A stretch of DNA of 64,000 bases from Ruminococcus sp. (GCA_023663085.1 JAMPIB010000005.1:31114-95113); one strand, 5' to 3'; shown: positions 1-9,428, counted from the stretch's first letter. Translations and numbers: made by a program. Notes: generated by a model not told the origin, from the letters alone.

Positions 1-1042
1 CTTATCATACTTTTTCTTTTCATCACGATCAACATCATAATCTCTTTTAAAAAACTCTGTTTCTGCCAGTTCTTCTATGTCCTGATAGCCTATTCCCCTG
101 ATTTGATTCTCCTGTAATAATTGTTTTGGTGCAATCGCTATGGTATCCAAAAATACACACTCTTGCAGTACTCCGGAAGTTCTGCATTGATACTGTCCCA
201 TATCATACGGAAGTACCGCATATTTTGCTTTTGCTATTGCATGATAATAATCCTCTTCTGTCAAAATAGCATCCTCTACTGTAATATTGGACTTCTTAAT
301 CTCCAATATATGTTGATACTGTTCCTTATCATAAAAATATCCCCGAATTTCCAGCGGGAATCCATTTCGGTTAAATGCTTTTACAAGCGGAGACACCTGC
401 TTATATGGAGACATCGTTCCTACACACACGACTTTATCTTCTTTGTCAGTTTCTTGATATCTTTCATATTTTTGCGCATCATAATAATAATCCGGAATGT
501 ACAAAATCGGTTTTTTTAAATCTTTGAAACCTCTTTGCGTACTGATGATCGCATCTGCCTTTCGAAAACCAGCATAATAAATATAATTCAGGATACGTCC
601 AAGTATACTCTGTCCAAATGAATTCTGGTAAATCTGTATAATAATTTTCGGATATTTTTTCCTTCCCAATTTTGAAGGAATAAAAAGCAGCATATATAAT
701 GCAAGAAAAAAATCTGTCCGATAGAACCACATTATGTCATAATCCCGATTTTGAAATACCTGGGCAAGATTATAAAACAACTTAAATTTATCACACACCC
801 TTTTTCGGACAGACTTCAGATTTTCCATACAGATATCGTATTTAAGAGTATATATCTTATGATACGTTTTCGACTGCGCGTTGGTAATCTTACGTACCAG
901 ACATGGCGATAATGCCGCACTGATCTCATAATAACCCTCGATCAACCCTTTATACTCTTTTAAAACTTTACTGGAATGCCCTACTTCTTCCCCGGCCAGA
1001 TTACAGGTACCATAATAATCCACCAATAATACTTTCTTCATA
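1..1042 (-). CDS. GT4-like glycosyltransferase (3' end beyond window)
   Basis: The reading frame starts at an ATG at 1042 (MKKVLLVDYYG) and stays open to the left edge, giving 347 residues without a stop, so the C-terminus is missing. The fold looks like a GT-B glycosyltransferase. It has an N-terminal VLLVDYYGTCNLAG strand and loop, a mid-protein ADAIISTQRG stretch, a GTMSPYKQVSPLVKAF segment typical of the start of the second Rossmann domain, and a late TSGVLQECVFLDT motif in the place of the nucleotide-binding E-x7-E loop. Donor and acceptor cannot be told from sequence. It lies 13 bases after the GT8 gene and shares its AT-rich composition, so the two probably form one transcription unit distinct from the GC-richer genes to the right. 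Confidence 0.75.
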
Positions 1043-1055
1043 AAATAAACCTTTT

Positions 1056-2033
1056 CTACTTTTTATGAGTCCATTTAAATTTATTAATCCCAATTAACCT
1101 TGAGAAAAAAACACGAAACCATGGACAAATCAGTGTAATAACATTTAATAGATGATAACAAAACATATACAACTGCTGCCCTTGCACAAGTGGTTCCTCT
1201 TTCCACGGTGATCTTTTGGCATAATATTCATATTGTTTGCGATACTTATTATGGTTTCCCTCAATCCACGGCCTTTCATCCCCCATATAATGAATGATCG
1301 CAGGCTTACGCAATATCTGCGCATAAACATCTTTTGAAGGAATATCATAGGCAGGTTGAAGTTTTTTCACAAAATAACGTGGAAAATACGGTAGATTCGT
1401 AGACAGATTATAGGTGTAATCTAATGCTGAAATTTTATTTTTGCAGCAATGGTTAATAATGTCCTGATCGTTATAGTCCAACTGTCCATTCATGGCCTGA
1501 TAATAATCCATAAAAACAGTCTCCAGATCCATTGAACGCCACAGTTCCAAATTGATCAAAAGAACACCTGCATTATAATATGTTTCACTCGCATTGAGAC
1601 CAATCCGTCTTTTTTTATCAACCGGCATATATAACTCAGGAACCGCGGCAACATAGTTTTGTCCGAAGGGAAGACTCTCCAATTCTTCAATTGAACCATT
1701 TACAATAATATCACAATCCAGATATAAAACACGCTTTCTCTCTTCCGGAATATATCTGCATAAAAACAACCTTGATAATACAATAGGATGAAAACCCGAA
1801 GTATTAAACGTAAACGGAATTAATTTCCCAAATTCTGAAATATCAATAAATTCTATCGTCCGCTGATAATGTTTCGCAATCGCGCATAATTTTCTTCTGT
1901 TTTCAGAGTTTATATTCTGTGAAAGAATATATACGATGATCTCGTTAATATTCTGGTTATTGTGAAAAAGTGACAGCATCGATATCCCTAAATATTTTGC
2001 ATAATCGTTATTTGACGCATAAACGATATTCAT
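1056..2033 (-). CDS. GT8 family glycosyltransferase (LgtC/glycogenin-like)
   Basis: Predicted cytoplasmic, retaining GT8 glycosyltransferase of about 325 residues. The N-terminus MNIVYASNNDYAKYLG matches the family's substrate-entry strand. The metal-binding DxD motif is DCD at residues 106-108 (YLDCDIIVNGS). A late HYMGDERPW segment matches the family's second metal/phosphate motif. I place the start at 2033: GTGGAG lies 7 bases upstream, whereas an upstream in-frame TTG at 2048 has no ribosome site. GT8 enzymes use UDP-glucose or UDP-galactose, but the exact sugar cannot be read here. The gene is AT-rich compared with the rest of the locus and is preceded by a candidate promoter at 2086-2114. 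Confidence 0.88.
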   Translation of the reverse strand: MNIVYASNNDYAKYLGISMLSLFHNNQNINEIIVYILSQNINSENRRKLCAIAKHYQRTIEFIDISEFGKLIPFTFNTSGFHPIVLSRLFLCRYIPEERKRVLYLDCDIIVNGSIEELESLPFGQNYVAAVPELYMPVDKKRRIGLNASETYYNAGVLLINLELWRSMDLETVFMDYYQAMNGQLDYNDQDIINHCCKNKISALDYTYNLSTNLPYFPRYFVKKLQPAYDIPSKDVYAQILRKPAIIHYMGDERPWIEGNHNKYRKQYEYYAKRSPWKEEPLVQGQQLYMFCYHLLNVITLICPWFRVFFSRLIGINKFKWTHKK

Positions 2034-2085
2034 ATCCATTCTCCACAATAATTTTCATCAACATCCAATATTTTCCTACTTAGTT

Positions 2086-2114
2086 ATTTTCCCACAATCA
2101 TAGAAATTAGTCAA
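2086..2114 (-). promoter_or_regulatory. Candidate sigma-A promoter for the GT8/GT4-like pair
   Basis: On the minus strand the -35 box TTGACT (2109-2114) and -10 box GAAAAT (2086-2091) are 17 bases apart. They match the sigma-A consensus at 5/6 and 4/6 positions. The predicted start of transcription is about 45 bases upstream of the GT8 start codon. It lies in the 107-base AT-rich gap where base composition changes. The -10 box is imperfect, so the call is moderate. Confidence 0.4.
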
Positions 2115-2155
2115 CAATTATGAAGATATTTTGAAAGCCTCATGAATTGTAATCA

Positions 2156-2962
2156 TTAAATCTCATTCGACTTCTCTCCATTCCGATAAAAAAACTCTAT
2201 CATTCCGGCAATCTTCTTCGGCCAGAATTTGCAGAACATCGCATAATCCTCTTTCGAGCGGTCGTGATCTGCAATAATTGCCGTTGTCGCCGAATCTTCA
2301 TGTATCCTGTGAAACATCAGGATATCCGTGCAGTAAACAAAAGAACCTTTCCGTCTTGAAATCTTCTCCCATGCCTGCCAGTCCACGTTACTCCGGTAGC
2401 CGGGTTCAAAGATCACGTCGGGGAGGTTTTCTTTCACATACGTTACGGAGGGACAACATATCGGTGAACCGAAAGAGAGTATCCTTCTTCTGACGAAGCG
2501 GCTCCTCTGTAATATGGCAGCGCGCAGCGGTAAGAGCATGATACGTTTGACATTTAAAAGTTTGTTATCCGTTACTCTTTTTCCCTCTCTGATCTCGCCG
2601 TAGTCTGCAAAGGATATCAAGGGGGTTCTGGCACGGTTTATCTTTTCTAAGTTTTTCCGGGCAAAGTCGGGCTCGTAGATATCATCCTGATGCGCCAGGG
2701 TGACGATCTTAGCGTCGGCCTTCCGATAGCCGAAATTCCAGTCCTCAGCAATCCCTTTGGGGCCGTTATTGACGTAATATTCAAGTCGGTATTTTTCTGT
2801 CAGCGCCTCGATATGGCCGTTAGGGGTAGAAGTCACGACAATGATTTTCGCCGGCACGCTCTGCTTTAGAAGTGAAAGGATACACTCCTCCAGATACGGG
2901 CTTTCCCCATAGGCGCACAGTACAAATGTATATTCCGATATATCATATTGATTTCTGTTCAT
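2156..2962 (-). CDS. GT2 family glycosyltransferase
   Basis: This 268-residue protein has a GT-A fold with the GT2 layout: YTFVLCAYGESPYLEECILS at residues 11-30, a nucleotide-binding region ending in HQDDIYEPD (91-99) with the metal-binding DD, and a C-terminal part with DWQAWEKIS. It probably adds one sugar to a lipid-linked intermediate at the cytoplasmic face. There are no membrane helices. The start at 2962 has only a weak GCGGG ribosome site. It is the last gene of the GC-richer block. The 107 bases downstream hold no clear terminator, only the promoter candidate for the next pair. Confidence 0.85.
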   Translation of the reverse strand: MNRNQYDISEYTFVLCAYGESPYLEECILSLLKQSVPAKIIVVTSTPNGHIEALTEKYRLEYYVNNGPKGIAEDWNFGYRKADAKIVTLAHQDDIYEPDFARKNLEKINRARTPLISFADYGEIREGKRVTDNKLLNVKRIMLLPLRAAILQRSRFVRRRILSFGSPICCPSVTYVKENLPDVIFEPGYRSNVDWQAWEKISRRKGSFVYCTDILMFHRIHEDSATTAIIADHDRSKEDYAMFCKFWPKKIAGMIEFFYRNGEKSNEI

Positions 2963-2998
2963 AATCGTGTTTATTTCCCGCCGCTTTCCGTTTCTTGC

Positions 2999-3376
2999 TT
3001 ATGAATCTTCGCGTGTCGTTTCCTTATCCTGTTCCAGTTCTCTGATCCGTTTATCCAGGATACCGAGTTCCTGCACAAGCTGTCGTATCTTCATATTCTG
3101 TCTGGAGGCAATGGATGTCAGCGCCATCATGATCATCAGCATAAAGGCGATACAGATGATGAACAGGCCGTTCATATTATCTTCAATACCAAGTATATGA
3201 ATTATATAACTTAGCAGTTCCGGATAGATCACCAGAATCCCCAGCACCGCACCGGACAGAAGCCACAGCAGCGTATATTTCAGATTCAGCGCTCTCTGTT
3301 TCAGAAAATACAGGATAATAATAAAATAACATATCACGGCGACGATCAGCGTGACTCTCAAACTCGAAGGAATCAT
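2999..3376 (-). CDS. DUF2304 family small membrane protein
   Basis: This 125-residue protein has three predicted membrane segments (about residues 8-27, 34-55 and 68-88) followed by a charged, coiled-coil-like tail (QELGILDKRIRELEQDKE). This is the DUF2304 architecture. DUF2304 genes usually lie beside dolichol-phosphate-mannose-synthase-like GT2 genes, and here it starts 2 bases after the stop of such a gene, behind AAGGAGAGG. The likely role is a membrane partner or regulator of that polyprenyl-phosphate glycosyltransferase, by analogy with the small DPM2/DPM3 subunits. That role is inference from neighbourhood only. Confidence 0.8.
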   Translation of the reverse strand: MIPSSLRVTLIVAVICYFIIILYFLKQRALNLKYTLLWLLSGAVLGILVIYPELLSYIIHILGIEDNMNGLFIICIAFMLMIMMALTSIASRQNMKIRQLVQELGILDKRIRELEQDKETTREDS

Positions 3377-3378
3377 GT

Positions 3379-4122
3379 TCAGCCTCTCCTTATTCCGTAA
3401 CTTAACCGGCAGACAAGGATTGCCAGTGTCACTTTAATCATATAATACACGGATTTTCTGAAGGTAATGGAACTGTTCCCGCCTTCTCTGGCCCGCATCT
3501 GAACCGGTACTTCCATGATCCGTCCTCTGTTCATGATCGCGGTAACAATGGCCTCCGGTTCCGGATAATCCGTCGGATAATCATTTACATAAATATTGAT
3601 AAAGCGTTTATTGACCGCCCGGTATCCGCTTGTTACATCCATGATCTTCTTTCCGGTCGTAAGGCGGATCAGAAAACTTAAGAATTTAATGCCGGCTCTT
3701 CTGATGGCGGAAGACTGAAAGCCTTCTTTTTCCAGAAAACGGGAACCGATCACAATATCCGCCTTATTATCTAAAAGCGGCGCGATCATATCATTCAGAT
3801 AGGCGATATCGTGCTGTCCATCACCATCCATTTGTACTGCAATATCGTAATCGTTTCGCTTAGCATAAATATATCCTGTCTGTACAGCCCCGCCTATCCC
3901 CAGATTGATCGGCAGATCCAGATATTGAAATTGCCGCCTCCCGCAGATTTCCAGCGTGGAATCTCTGGAACCGTCATTAATGATCAGATAATCAATAGCC
4001 AGCCGTTTATCAATAACTCCTGCCGCGGTCTGCGCCAGCAGATGGTCTATCACCTCGGCAATATTGGCTTCTTCGTTATAGGCCGGAATAATGATCAGAA
4101 CTTTAATATCTTTTTTATCCAT
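3379..4122 (-). CDS. DPM1-like polyprenyl-phosphate glycosyltransferase (GT2)
   Basis: This 247-residue GT2 enzyme is related to dolichol-phosphate mannose synthase. It shows VLIIIPAYNEEANI near the N-terminus, IINDGSRDST (47-56), and the metal-binding DGDGQHD at 99-105 with the DPM-type QMDGDGQHD context. Family members transfer a hexose from a nucleotide sugar to undecaprenyl phosphate, supplying a lipid-linked donor to outward-facing GT-C enzymes. Several GT-C candidates lie in this locus, including the gene immediately upstream. I place the start at 4122 because GGGG lies 6 bases before it. An ATG at 4134 has a weaker site. The gene overlaps the end of the upstream GT-C gene by 28 bases, so translation is probably coupled. 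Confidence 0.87.
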   Translation of the reverse strand: MDKKDIKVLIIIPAYNEEANIAEVIDHLLAQTAAGVIDKRLAIDYLIINDGSRDSTLEICGRRQFQYLDLPINLGIGGAVQTGYIYAKRNDYDIAVQMDGDGQHDIAYLNDMIAPLLDNKADIVIGSRFLEKEGFQSSAIRRAGIKFLSFLIRLTTGKKIMDVTSGYRAVNKRFINIYVNDYPTDYPEPEAIVTAIMNRGRIMEVPVQMRAREGGNSSITFRKSVYYMIKVTLAILVCRLSYGIRRG

Positions 4123-5621
4123 GGTAATCCCCATTCTTTCAGTAACAGATACAGACTGCAGTAAAAGATGCCCATAGCGTATACCATATATCTTTGCAGG
4201 CCGATAAATACCAGATTGATGATACCGACCATCATAACGATAAACCCTATGGTAACAAGCGCAAATACCGCCGCTTTTTTATCTTCACGCTTTCTCATAC
4301 AGTATATCACTCCTGCCATGGTGATGGCAAACAGGAACAGGGTAACCATATGGCAAAGAAGGTATATCCTTTCTATCTGGAAAAAAACGCTGCTGATAAA
4401 ACCGGATATCATCAGCCGTATCGTATGATACAGATATCTGCCGAAATGCTTTCCTAAAACCCTCATACCAAGTTCTCTGACTGCCTGTGCAGTATTCAGG
4501 GAAACATCGGGATTTTCCTGCAGATAGGCCGCCACCTCTCCATAGGCTACGCCCGCGATCTCATCTTTTACCAGATCCTGCCATATATACAGATCCTGTC
4601 TGGCATATACATAGCGGTACTGCAATTCATCCGTCGAGGCATATACTCTGCGGAATATTTCCTGCATCTGCGGCGTATCGAACAGTTCAACGTCTTCTTC
4701 ATCAGCCTCATAGAACCCTCTGATGACGATAAGGTGCGTCATCTGGGACATGGACGCATCCTGTGCCGCCTGCGCTGTGTCTTCCGTCTGTTGTTCTGCC
4801 TGAACTGCATCTTCTGTCTGCGCATCCGCCGCTTCTTCCGGAGCATCCGCCGCCTCCTGCCCCGTATCGCTGATGACCGGCAGCGCATAGGCCAGATAGC
4901 AGGCCCGCATCTGGTAAATAAAAATGAGCAATACGCCGGCTCCGATCACGCCCGCGCACAGATTTATCACCATCCTGCCCCACAGGGCGGCTTTTTTTCC
5001 GGATTTTATCTTTTTCATTCTTACAAATTCCACACAGATAAAAAAGACAGCCGTCACGATCAGAAGGAAGACGAGCTGGCTTCTGATAAGCCCCATGAAA
5101 ACCGCCAGCAGCACAGCCGCAAGGAGCCATTTTCTCTGCTGTTTAAAAACATATTGCAGAATAAAGATAAAATAAATATAAATAAGCGCATAGGCGATAC
5201 TTTCGGTCATGATCTGGTGAGTGATCCAGACTCTCGGCAGTTCTATCGAAAAGGGCAGCATCGTACAAAGATAACAAAAAAGGGTTTCTATAAACCGCAG
5301 CCGAAATATCCTTTGCAGATACAATACAAAGGCCATCGTACAAAAGATAGCGGCCAGCGACTGTATCACGACCACCGCATCTATATAAAGACCTTCTCCA
5401 AAGATACATCTGGCCATCCATAAAAACAGGGGATAAAGCGGCATAACACCGCTGTTTTGCATAGTCGGATGCAGATAAAACAAAGAATCCTTTTCGATCA
5501 CGACCCATTCCTGTCCCGGAACCAGATAGACCGCGAGTCCTATCATAAATAAAACAAGTATCCGAAACCATTGTTTTGCAAACAGGGCGCTTATGTTTTT
5601 ATAAAACGTCTTTTCCTGCAT
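4095..5621 (-). CDS. GT-C-like polytopic membrane glycosyltransferase
   Basis: This 508-residue protein has about ten or eleven predicted membrane helices. The first outer loop carries an acidic residue followed by PLYPLFLWM, and the protein is clearly a paralogue of the gene at 60416-61792, which has the matching PLYPLFLFV. A large extracytoplasmic loop follows the helices around residues 215-240. It contains a low-complexity Ala/Glu/Gln/Asp stretch (bases about 4750-4872) and then an ordered tyrosine-rich segment. This layout fits enzymes that take sugars from polyprenyl-phosphate donors outside the membrane, and the downstream DPM1-like gene would make that donor. No named family was recognised with confidence. 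Confidence 0.65.
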   Translation of the reverse strand: MQEKTFYKNISALFAKQWFRILVLFMIGLAVYLVPGQEWVVIEKDSLFYLHPTMQNSGVMPLYPLFLWMARCIFGEGLYIDAVVVIQSLAAIFCTMAFVLYLQRIFRLRFIETLFCYLCTMLPFSIELPRVWITHQIMTESIAYALIYIYFIFILQYVFKQQRKWLLAAVLLAVFMGLIRSQLVFLLIVTAVFFICVEFVRMKKIKSGKKAALWGRMVINLCAGVIGAGVLLIFIYQMRACYLAYALPVISDTGQEAADAPEEAADAQTEDAVQAEQQTEDTAQAAQDASMSQMTHLIVIRGFYEADEEDVELFDTPQMQEIFRRVYASTDELQYRYVYARQDLYIWQDLVKDEIAGVAYGEVAAYLQENPDVSLNTAQAVRELGMRVLGKHFGRYLYHTIRLMISGFISSVFFQIERIYLLCHMVTLFLFAITMAGVIYCMRKREDKKAAVFALVTIGFIVMMVGIINLVFIGLQRYMVYAMGIFYCSLYLLLKEWGLPWIKKILKF

Positions 5622-5624
5622 TCT

Positions 5625-6779
5625 TCACTCTGCCCTTTCTTCTTTGTATCTTTTCAGTATCTTCTCCACCTGCTCATAATAAGTCTCGAACTGAAAATCC
5701 TCTTTTACATGCTGATAGGCCGCCGCGCCCATCCTGACGAGGACTTCTTTATCCTCTATAATTTTTTTTATTTTCTCTTTCAGGTCTTCTTTGTCATTAT
5801 CTTTAAATACATAGCCGGTTATCCCGTCCTTGATATAACCTGCCGTGCCGTTATTGCTGCCGCTGATGGCTGGCAGGGAAAAGGCCATCGCCTCCAGATG
5901 GGAAACGGCCGCCGGTTCTCCGGTACTCGGCAGCACAAAGAGATCGGCCCGTCTGTATTGTTTTTCCACGGCCGCTTTATCAAGGTTCGTCAAAAGAGTG
6001 ACCGCGCTTTCTAACTTATGTTCTTTCACATAAGTACTGACCTTTTCGTAATATTCTTCATGAAAACGGTTCGACATCTCGCCGGCGATGACCAGATGCA
6101 GCGGATATCCGCAAAGCAGTTCTTCCACCGCTTCTATCATCATCTGTAGATTTTTGCGCTTCTGATATTTCCCGATGCAGAAAATATTGATGCGCCCATC
6201 CGCAAAATAGGTTTTCTCGCGGGGACCCGCCTGGGGTTCCATCAAAAAGGGCGTCAGATATGCGTTCTTATCCCTCACCAGACCTGTATGATCTATCCCT
6301 ATGGCCTCTACCGGGGTGATCCGGCATTCGGGTGTCAGTCTCCAGACCAGTTTATGCGCTGCGTTCAGTTCTTTGGCTTTTTCCCATAAAGGCGTCTGGT
6401 TATAGAGAATGGCCGGGATCTTATAATGCTTACACAGGGCGTTCATACAGATCGTATACAGGGACCGCTCCCGCAAAATGGCCACATCCGGCCGAAAGGC
6501 CCTGATATATCCGGCCAGTTTTATCATCGGCGGAAAACCGCATTTCAGCTTCATGTCCACGGCCGCAGGGTCATTTTTTCTGAAAATATTGACATACAGA
6601 TAGTCAAATACTCTGAAAAGTCCGGAATAGCCGATAATATCCGGTTCTACATACGTATAGTCTTCCACCCTGCCGGCATACTGGCTTATGAACCTGACCT
6701 CATGACCGTTTTCTATCCACCCTTTCATAATGGTGGTCTGATTCGTATGATATCTGTGAGACATATACAGAACTTTCAT
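5625..6779 (-). CDS. GT4 family glycosyltransferase
   Basis: This GT-B enzyme of about 384 residues has an N-terminal MKVLYMSHRYHTNQTTIM. The second Rossmann domain starts at INIFCIGKYQKRKNLQMMIE, and the GT4 donor-binding stretch is STGEPAAVSHLEAMAFSLP, followed by GTAGYIKDGITGYVF. It is a cytoplasmic retaining sugar transferase with unknown donor. The start at 6779 matches the family's N-terminus. An in-frame ATG at 6791 directly abuts AGAAAGGC and would add MVIS, but that spacing is too short for normal initiation. The gene follows the GT-D gene by 25 bases. Confidence 0.88.
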   Translation of the reverse strand: MKVLYMSHRYHTNQTTIMKGWIENGHEVRFISQYAGRVEDYTYVEPDIIGYSGLFRVFDYLYVNIFRKNDPAAVDMKLKCGFPPMIKLAGYIRAFRPDVAILRERSLYTICMNALCKHYKIPAILYNQTPLWEKAKELNAAHKLVWRLTPECRITPVEAIGIDHTGLVRDKNAYLTPFLMEPQAGPREKTYFADGRINIFCIGKYQKRKNLQMMIEAVEELLCGYPLHLVIAGEMSNRFHEEYYEKVSTYVKEHKLESAVTLLTNLDKAAVEKQYRRADLFVLPSTGEPAAVSHLEAMAFSLPAISGSNNGTAGYIKDGITGYVFKDNDKEDLKEKIKKIIEDKEVLVRMGAAAYQHVKEDFQFETYYEQVEKILKRYKEERAE

Positions 6780-6804
6780 GCTGATAACCATGCCTTTCTT
6801 CCGC

Positions 6805-7674
6805 TCACGCGTTCACACGTTTTTTGATCTGTTCGAGATATTTCCGGTAACCGGCCTCCTGATTGGCCTTATCCCCAATTACGTCATGCTTGGCGATTGC
6901 ATCTTTATGCTGCGCCTGATGCAGATACCACTCATACTCCATATCGAGATTGCCGATATCGAGGGCTCTGTATCCTTCCAGAAACAGTCTCTCGACCAGA
7001 AACTTGGCCGCTACCCCCAGGGAAACAAGAAAGAGCCTGTCCTTCGGATATGCCCTGCAGCAGGCGAGCAGTTCATCCAGCTTTCCGTAGGCGTCGCTGC
7101 TTGGCCCGATGATCCTCTCCACGCTCCCGGCGCTGTCTAACAGATCGTTACCCACGCCGTTATGCGTTCTTTCCCCTTCTACGATAACAATATCTTTGTC
7201 TCTCCAGATCTCCCGGATTCTCTCCGCCTGCTGCCTGCATACTTTCTTATCTTCCATGGCGTAATAGAATCTGGAGACGGATGTATTATAATATATCCTG
7301 TCCGGGTTACAGTATCTTTCATAAACTTTGCGCGAAAAAAGCAGGTGGTCTTTCCAGAACTGTCTGCTCTCTTTCCGGTAAAAAGACAGGTCCCCGAATA
7401 TCTCCGGGATCGTGACCAGCATGTCCTCGTGCTCATATGCCAGCAATCTCTTCAAACCCTCGACGATCTCAGGTTCCACCTGCTGTAATTTCAAGCTCCT
7501 GCCGCGGATCATCGTGATCTCCCCGTCTCCGAATCTTATCATACTCTTATCCGTACAGATCAGTTCTTCTATCGTTTCCTCAACGCTGTGCACTTTCAGA
7601 GAGCATTTTTTTATACCCGCCCGGTAGAGCAGATAATCAATCTGTGCCAAAATATCTTTTATCAGTCTTTTCAT
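6805..7674 (-). CDS. GT-D fold glycosyltransferase (DUF1792/SP_1767 type)
   Basis: This 289-residue protein matches the GT-D (DUF1792) family, first described in glycosylation of serine-rich adhesins of streptococci. Family landmarks are RFGDGE at residues 47-52 (nucleotide/metal binding), VGNDLLDSAGSVERIIGPS, a SLGVAAKFL segment, and the C-terminal ALDIGNLDMEYEW. Family enzymes transfer glucose or related hexoses from UDP-sugars. Here the setting is a polysaccharide locus without an adhesin or SecA2 genes, so a lipid-linked acceptor is more likely than a protein. The start overlaps the stop of the ABC exporter gene (ATGA at 7671-7674), implying coupled translation. Confidence 0.88.
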   Translation of the reverse strand: MKRLIKDILAQIDYLLYRAGIKKCSLKVHSVEETIEELICTDKSMIRFGDGEITMIRGRSLKLQQVEPEIVEGLKRLLAYEHEDMLVTIPEIFGDLSFYRKESRQFWKDHLLFSRKVYERYCNPDRIYYNTSVSRFYYAMEDKKVCRQQAERIREIWRDKDIVIVEGERTHNGVGNDLLDSAGSVERIIGPSSDAYGKLDELLACCRAYPKDRLFLVSLGVAAKFLVERLFLEGYRALDIGNLDMEYEWYLHQAQHKDAIAKHDVIGDKANQEAGYRKYLEQIKKRVNA

Positions 7675-9428
7675 TTCAGCACATCCTCTTTCTTCCTGCT
7701 CTCTACTCTGCCGTCTCCGACTTCATAGATCACATCGGCATTGCGTATGGTCGTCAGCCTGTGGGCAATGATTATCATCGTCTTTTCGCCGTGCAGGTGT
7801 TCTATCGCCTCCATAACGGCCGATTCCGTATCATTATCCAGAGCCGAAGTCGCTTCATCCAGGATCAGTATCTCCGGGTCGTGGTAAAGCGCTCTGGCAA
7901 TACCGATACGCTGTCTCTGTCCGCCGGATAATCTGACACCTCTGTCACCTACAAAAGTATCCAGTCCTTCGGGCAGACTGTCAACAAAATCATACAACTG
8001 CGCCTGTTTCAGGGCATTAACGACTGCCTGTTCGTCGATTTCCTTCTCATCAATCCCAAACGCCACGTTATTGCGGATCGTATCATCCGATAAATAGATT
8101 GTCTGCGGTATATAGCCAATTTCTTTCTGCCAGGTGGACAGATTTTTATATACGTTCATGCCGTCGGCATAAATTTTTCCATACTGCGGCTTCAAGAGTC
8201 CCAACAGGATATCCGCCATAGTAGACTTCCCTGCGCCGGAGGCTCCGATAAAGGCTGCCGTCTGTCCTTTCTGGATCACAAAATCGGCATGTTCGATCAC
8301 GTCCGTATCGCCATCGGGATAACGGTAAGTCACATCCTTTACTTCAATCCTGTCTGTCAGTTTCCACGCCTCGTTTCGGCCCTGCGTATCTGTTCCCGCA
8401 TCCGCAGATATATTCAACTCCTCTACTTCCCGCAGGTCGTTATAGATGAGTTCTAACGAGGGCATTGCATAGAGCACCGCCGATAAATGTTCATTGATCC
8501 TGCCGACCGAAGGCAGAAGACGGAAAGCAGCAACCGCAAATACGGCGAGCTGGGGAACAAAATCAATCAGATCCTTCTGTCCGAAGAAAATCTTGAAAAT
8601 AACGGCCAGAAGCAGGCCCATCATGCTGACCATTTCAATGATATATTTCGGCACCACGCCAATCAGCCGGTTCAGCCGCAGTACTCTGACGTATCTGGCA
8701 AAATAGCCATCATAATGCTCGATAAAACTTTCTTCCCTGTTTAAGACCTTGATCTCCTTGATACCGCCCAGAGACTGGTTCATCCACTGATAGATCTTGG
8801 ATTTATGCTGCTGGCCTTCCCGGCCCCACGCACTGGAATATTTTTTGGATATCATGGAAAAAAAGGCCAGACAGAGGATCAGCAGTCCCACGACAATTAC
8901 CGTAATAGAATGGCTCACGATATAAAGATAAATGCCGATCGCTATGCAGACGCATATCTCCGCCACCATTTCCATAAGGTGGATGATACCCTTGGCAAAC
9001 TGATCCGTATCTTCCTGCATACTCCTCTGCAATACCGAAATGTTATTGTTCAGATGAAAAGTATAAGGTTCTTTCATATAAGCCTTTAACAGATCCGTGG
9101 AAATTGTTCTCTGGATGCGGTAGGAAAATTTATAAATGGCATTCTTCTCCACAATGGTATAGACATCCTTCACCACATAGATGACGATGATCCCGCCCGC
9201 GAGAAAGGCCAGAAAATATTCTATGCTCTGAAAGGAAAACAGCGTATACAGATAAGAGATCACGCCGCTTTCGTCTATGGCCTCCGGATTCATGATCAGA
9301 TCAATAAAGGGCGAAAAAACGGAAACCGCCAGTAATTCCAGAAAACTTCCGATCACCACGGCTATCATCAGGAAAAATATCTTTACTTTGTCTTTCGCTG
9401 TGAAAATATAATTTAACTTGCTAAACAT
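7671..9428 (-). CDS. ABC exporter, fused permease/ATPase (PglK/MsbA-like)
   Basis: This 585-residue half-transporter has six membrane helices (about residues 15-300) followed by a nucleotide-binding domain. Walker A is GASGAGKS (395-402), the signature is LSGGQ (500-504), Walker B is LILDEA (521-526), and the H-loop is IIAHRLT. Homodimers of this type flip lipid-linked oligosaccharides (PglK) or lipid A (MsbA). In a locus full of undecaprenyl-linked sugar transferases, oligosaccharide flipping or export is the likely job. A paralogue lies at 33449-35272 with the same motif order. The 63 bases upstream hold a 10-base tandem repeat. Confidence 0.9.
   Translation of the reverse strand: MFSKLNYIFTAKDKVKIFFLMIAVVIGSFLELLAVSVFSPFIDLIMNPEAIDESGVISYLYTLFSFQSIEYFLAFLAGGIIVIYVVKDVYTIVEKNAIYKFSYRIQRTISTDLLKAYMKEPYTFHLNNNISVLQRSMQEDTDQFAKGIIHLMEMVAEICVCIAIGIYLYIVSHSITVIVVGLLILCLAFFSMISKKYSSAWGREGQQHKSKIYQWMNQSLGGIKEIKVLNREESFIEHYDGYFARYVRVLRLNRLIGVVPKYIIEMVSMMGLLLAVIFKIFFGQKDLIDFVPQLAVFAVAAFRLLPSVGRINEHLSAVLYAMPSLELIYNDLREVEELNISADAGTDTQGRNEAWKLTDRIEVKDVTYRYPDGDTDVIEHADFVIQKGQTAAFIGASGAGKSTMADILLGLLKPQYGKIYADGMNVYKNLSTWQKEIGYIPQTIYLSDDTIRNNVAFGIDEKEIDEQAVVNALKQAQLYDFVDSLPEGLDTFVGDRGVRLSGGQRQRIGIARALYHDPEILILDEATSALDNDTESAVMEAIEHLHGEKTMIIIAHRLTTIRNADVIYEVGDGRVESRKKEDVLK

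Noticed and set aside
4734-5423. 229-codon plus-strand frame
   Set aside because: It is antisense to the GT-C gene at 4095-5621, with no domain and no ribosome site.
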